In this document: positions 6,659 to 7,953 of the stretch, one piece after another
How the letters are laid out: the number at the start of each line of letters is the position of its first letter
How positions within the stretch are numbered: the stretch's first letter is position 1
Assembly: GCA_019323495.1 (NCBI GenBank)
Contig: JAHWHE010000004.1
Coordinates: 1-7,953 of the forward strand
From: Candidatus Woesearchaeota archaeon
GTDB taxonomy: Archaea; Nanobdellota; Nanobdellia; Woesearchaeales; WJKV01
DNA length: 7,953 nucleotides
Direction: 5' to 3'
Translations under genes and position numbers: made by a program
Notes under the pieces: model-generated
Seen by the model: the letters and a program-made list of their open reading frames with translations, nothing else
Databases searched by the model: none
Told to the model about the DNA's origin: nothing

Positions 6659-7303
6659 TTATTGGCTACCTCCCCAGAATTTATCCAATGACTTCTCAAA
6701 CGGAGATTTTTCAGTTGACGGAGTCGATGGCTCCCTCACAACAAACCACACGATTATTGCGAAAACAAGTATTATTATCAGGGCTGCCTGGTTCGCAGGA
6801 TCGTGCAACACACTTAATGGTCCTGGCAGTTTTTTAAGGTATCCTGCGCTCGCCGCAAAAATATATGCGACCAGGATCACTGCTCCGCCTGTTATCCAAG
6901 TCGAGATTGGAGTTTCGAGAACTCCGAATTTTGCTCCGAACAAGCCAAGAATCAATAACAGCATCAAGATGCCTACGATCCACACGCTTATCGACGGCAA
7001 TGAATTGTTTATTATTTCGACAACATCCGGCATGCCGATCAGCGCACCTCCTAGTTTGCCGTTTGTAAGATCTCCGTCATTATAAACCACGTGCGGAATA
7101 ACAATCAATAATGCAATGACCAAAGCAATAACAATGTTGTATCTTTTTCCTGACTGCTCATCAGGTGTTCTTGCGTCCTTGCTTCCAAGAATTTTTGTTT
7201 TCTGCAAAGCTGCAAAAATCAAAGTGAAAATCAAGAGAAACGGAAGAGCGACATCTAAACTGCCAATTTCATTTAGTCTTTGAATCGCTTGTATAAAATC
7301 CAC
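6659..7303 (-). CDS. Small multi-pass membrane protein, tandem paralogue (complete copy)
   Basis: A 214-residue protein with hydrophobic segments near 17-34, 56-73, 103-123, 135-155 and 171-190, and a polar C-terminal tail ending in FEKSLDKFWGGSQ. The loop between segments two and three (residues 70-102) has the conspicuous sequence PHVVYNDGDLTNGKLGGAL, almost unchanged in the next copy upstream, so it is probably the functional or partner-binding surface. The start is GTG at 7303, supported by AGAGG nine bases before it; no ATG fits as well. The N-terminal motif PFLLIFTLIFAALQKTKIL is shared with both neighbours. Length and layout match the partial copy starting beyond the right edge. I do not recognise a characterised family. 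A structural or scaffold membrane component of a pilus-like system is an inference from the neighbourhood only. Confidence 0.9.
   Translation of the reverse strand: MDFIQAIQRLNEIGSLDVALPFLLIFTLIFAALQKTKILGSKDARTPDEQSGKRYNIVIALVIALLIVIPHVVYNDGDLTNGKLGGALIGMPDVVEIINNSLPSISVWIVGILMLLLILGLFGAKFGVLETPISTWITGGAVILVAYIFAASAGYLKKLPGPLSVLHDPANQAALIIILVFAIIVWFVVREPSTPSTEKSPFEKSLDKFWGGSQ
6668..6673 (-). promoter_or_regulatory. Shine-Dalgarno site inside the end of the upstream gene
   Basis: The minus strand reads GGAGGT, 11 bases ahead of ATG 6656 and within the last codons of the 7303-6659 gene. Together with the two-base gap between the genes, it indicates translational coupling and a shared mRNA. 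Confidence 0.65.
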
Positions 7304-7312
7304 CAGTTATCG

Positions 7313-7317
7313 CCTCT
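7313..7317 (-). promoter_or_regulatory. Shine-Dalgarno site deciding a GTG start
   Basis: The minus strand reads AGAGG, nine bases ahead of GTG 7303. This is good spacing and supports the GTG start of the complete paralogue. Confidence 0.6.
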
Positions 7318-7352
7318 TTTCCATACTTATTATCTCATCTATTATGCCTTCT

Positions 7353-7386
7353 ATTTAAATATAAAAATCGTTTTGTAATATATAAA
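7353..7386 (-). promoter_or_regulatory. Candidate TATA elements between the tandem paralogues
   Basis: In the 111-base gap between the two paralogues the minus strand contains ATTTTTATATTTAAAT (7353-7368) and TTTATATA (7379-7386). From the first, transcription would start near 7334 and give a leader of about 30 bases that includes the AGAGG site. The gap may also hold the terminator of the upstream copy. The complete copy therefore may have its own promoter even though all three genes point the same way. Confidence 0.45.
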
Positions 7387-7414
7387 TGTTTCTAAAAGAA
7401 TGCTTGAAGACAAT

Positions 7415-7953
7415 CTAGTCTTTCCACCAACTCTGCAAAGCTTGTTCAAACTTGGTGGGCCTTGTTTCTGGCGGGCTCCTTGTCACAAAGTACACGATTA
7501 TCGCAAATACAAGGATTATGAGCAATACTGCCTGGTTTCCAGAGTCTGACAAGAACTGCAGGCTCCTTGGCAGCTGCCTGACATAGCCTGCGCTTGCAAG
7601 AAATATATAGCCGATTATTATGACTGCAGCAATAGTCACCCACGTTGCCAATGGAGTTTTCATGACTTCGAATTTTCCGCCGAACAAGCCAAGGATCAAT
7701 AAAAGCATCAAGATGCCTACGATCCAAACGCTTACAGAGGGCAGGGAATGGTTCATGATCTCGACAACATCTGGCAGACCTGCCAATGCACCGCCTAATT
7801 TGCCGTTTGTCAGGTCGCTGTCATTGTAAACAACGTGCGGGATGACTGCCATTCCTGCAATGCAAACAGCAATTACCAAATTAAGGTTCTTTTTGCCGTA
7901 CTTGTGACCTTCTATTTCTTCTGTACCAAGAACTCTTGTTTTCTGCAGTGCTG
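7415..7953 (-). CDS. Small multi-pass membrane protein, tandem paralogue (N-terminus beyond window)
   Basis: The reading frame is open from the right edge to the stop at 7415, giving 178 residues. An apparent TTG start at 7879 is not the real start: the upstream codons in the same frame read ALQKTRVLGTEE and align with ALQKTKILG at residues 32-40 of the complete copy. About 31 N-terminal residues are therefore outside the window. The loop PHVVYNDSDLTNGKLGGAL and the following membrane segment are nearly identical to the neighbour, while the loop after ALQK and the tail (PETRPTKFEQALQSWWKD) diverge. The C-terminal membrane segment (AVLLIILVFAIIVYFV) is kept. Function is unknown, as for the neighbour; the two may form a hetero-oligomer or be alternative subunits. 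Confidence 0.9.
   Translation of the reverse strand, partial: ALQKTRVLGTEEIEGHKYGKKNLNLVIAVCIAGMAVIPHVVYNDSDLTNGKLGGALAGLPDVVEIMNHSLPSVSVWIVGILMLLLILGLFGGKFEVMKTPLATWVTIAAVIIIGYIFLASAGYVRQLPRSLQFLSDSGNQAVLLIILVFAIIVYFVTRSPPETRPTKFEQALQSWWKD

Larger units (their letters stand above)
6926..7846 (-). repeat. Tandem gene duplication: conserved blocks 6926-7102 and 7670-7846
   Basis: The central 59 residues of the two neighbouring membrane genes (residues 68-126 of the complete copy and the matching stretch of the partial copy) are identical at 52 positions by my hand alignment. The DNA is also visibly similar, with an offset of about 744 bases and shared runs such as AGCATCAAGATGCCTACGAT. N-terminal cytoplasmic loops and C-terminal tails differ much more. 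This looks like a duplicated gene under selection on its core, not a recent exact repeat. Confidence 0.85.

Noticed and set aside
7877..7879. TTG codon as the start of the right-hand membrane gene
   Set aside because: The frame is open upstream to the window edge, and the upstream codons align with the paralogue's first loop, so the TTG is internal.

Overview
The window looks like archaeal chromosome, most likely from a DPANN-type lineage such as Woesearchaeota or Pacearchaeota. Four things point that way. Archaeal TATA-like AT blocks lie about 26 to 30 bases ahead of genes that lack a Shine-Dalgarno sequence. Operon-internal genes instead carry clear GAGGTGA or GGAGGT sites. The secretion ATPase is of the archaeal PilT/FlaI/TadA type. 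The remaining genes are small membrane and coiled-coil proteins of kinds I associate with DPANN genomes. The lineage is an inference; no rRNA or tRNA gene is present to fix it.

Layout. (1) Bases 1-4481, minus strand: a two-gene unit with a long type II/IV secretion-system ATPase (4481-2187), then a large polytopic membrane protein (2149 to beyond the left edge). The second is easy to miss because its stop codon lies outside the window. (2) Bases 4482-4571: a short AT-rich divergent promoter region with a 12-base palindromic TATA element. (3) Bases 4572-5984, plus strand: two coiled-coil proteins reminiscent of archaellum accessory FlaC/FlaD proteins, each with its own TATA element. (4) Bases 5985-6035: a small convergent intergenic gap. 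(5) Bases 6036-7953, minus strand: three small multi-pass membrane proteins of one family. Two are close tandem paralogues, the upstream one cut by the right edge. The third is a diverged relative that appears translationally coupled.

How the parts may work together. The ATPase would power a type IV pilus-like, archaellum-like or secretion machine at the membrane. The coiled-coil proteins would be cytoplasmic accessory factors, and the polytopic proteins would form or anchor the membrane part. A striking link is a short helical module (GY-x3-Q-[IV]-x3-L-x-REGY-x3-EI-x-EAI). It occurs at the N-terminus of both the large membrane protein and the second coiled-coil protein, although they sit on opposite strands in different transcription units. 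No pilin and no FlaJ/TadC-type platform protein is visible here, so the assignment to one machine is a hypothesis. No mobile elements, CRISPR arrays or RNA genes were seen, and no gene-free stretch exceeds about 110 bases.
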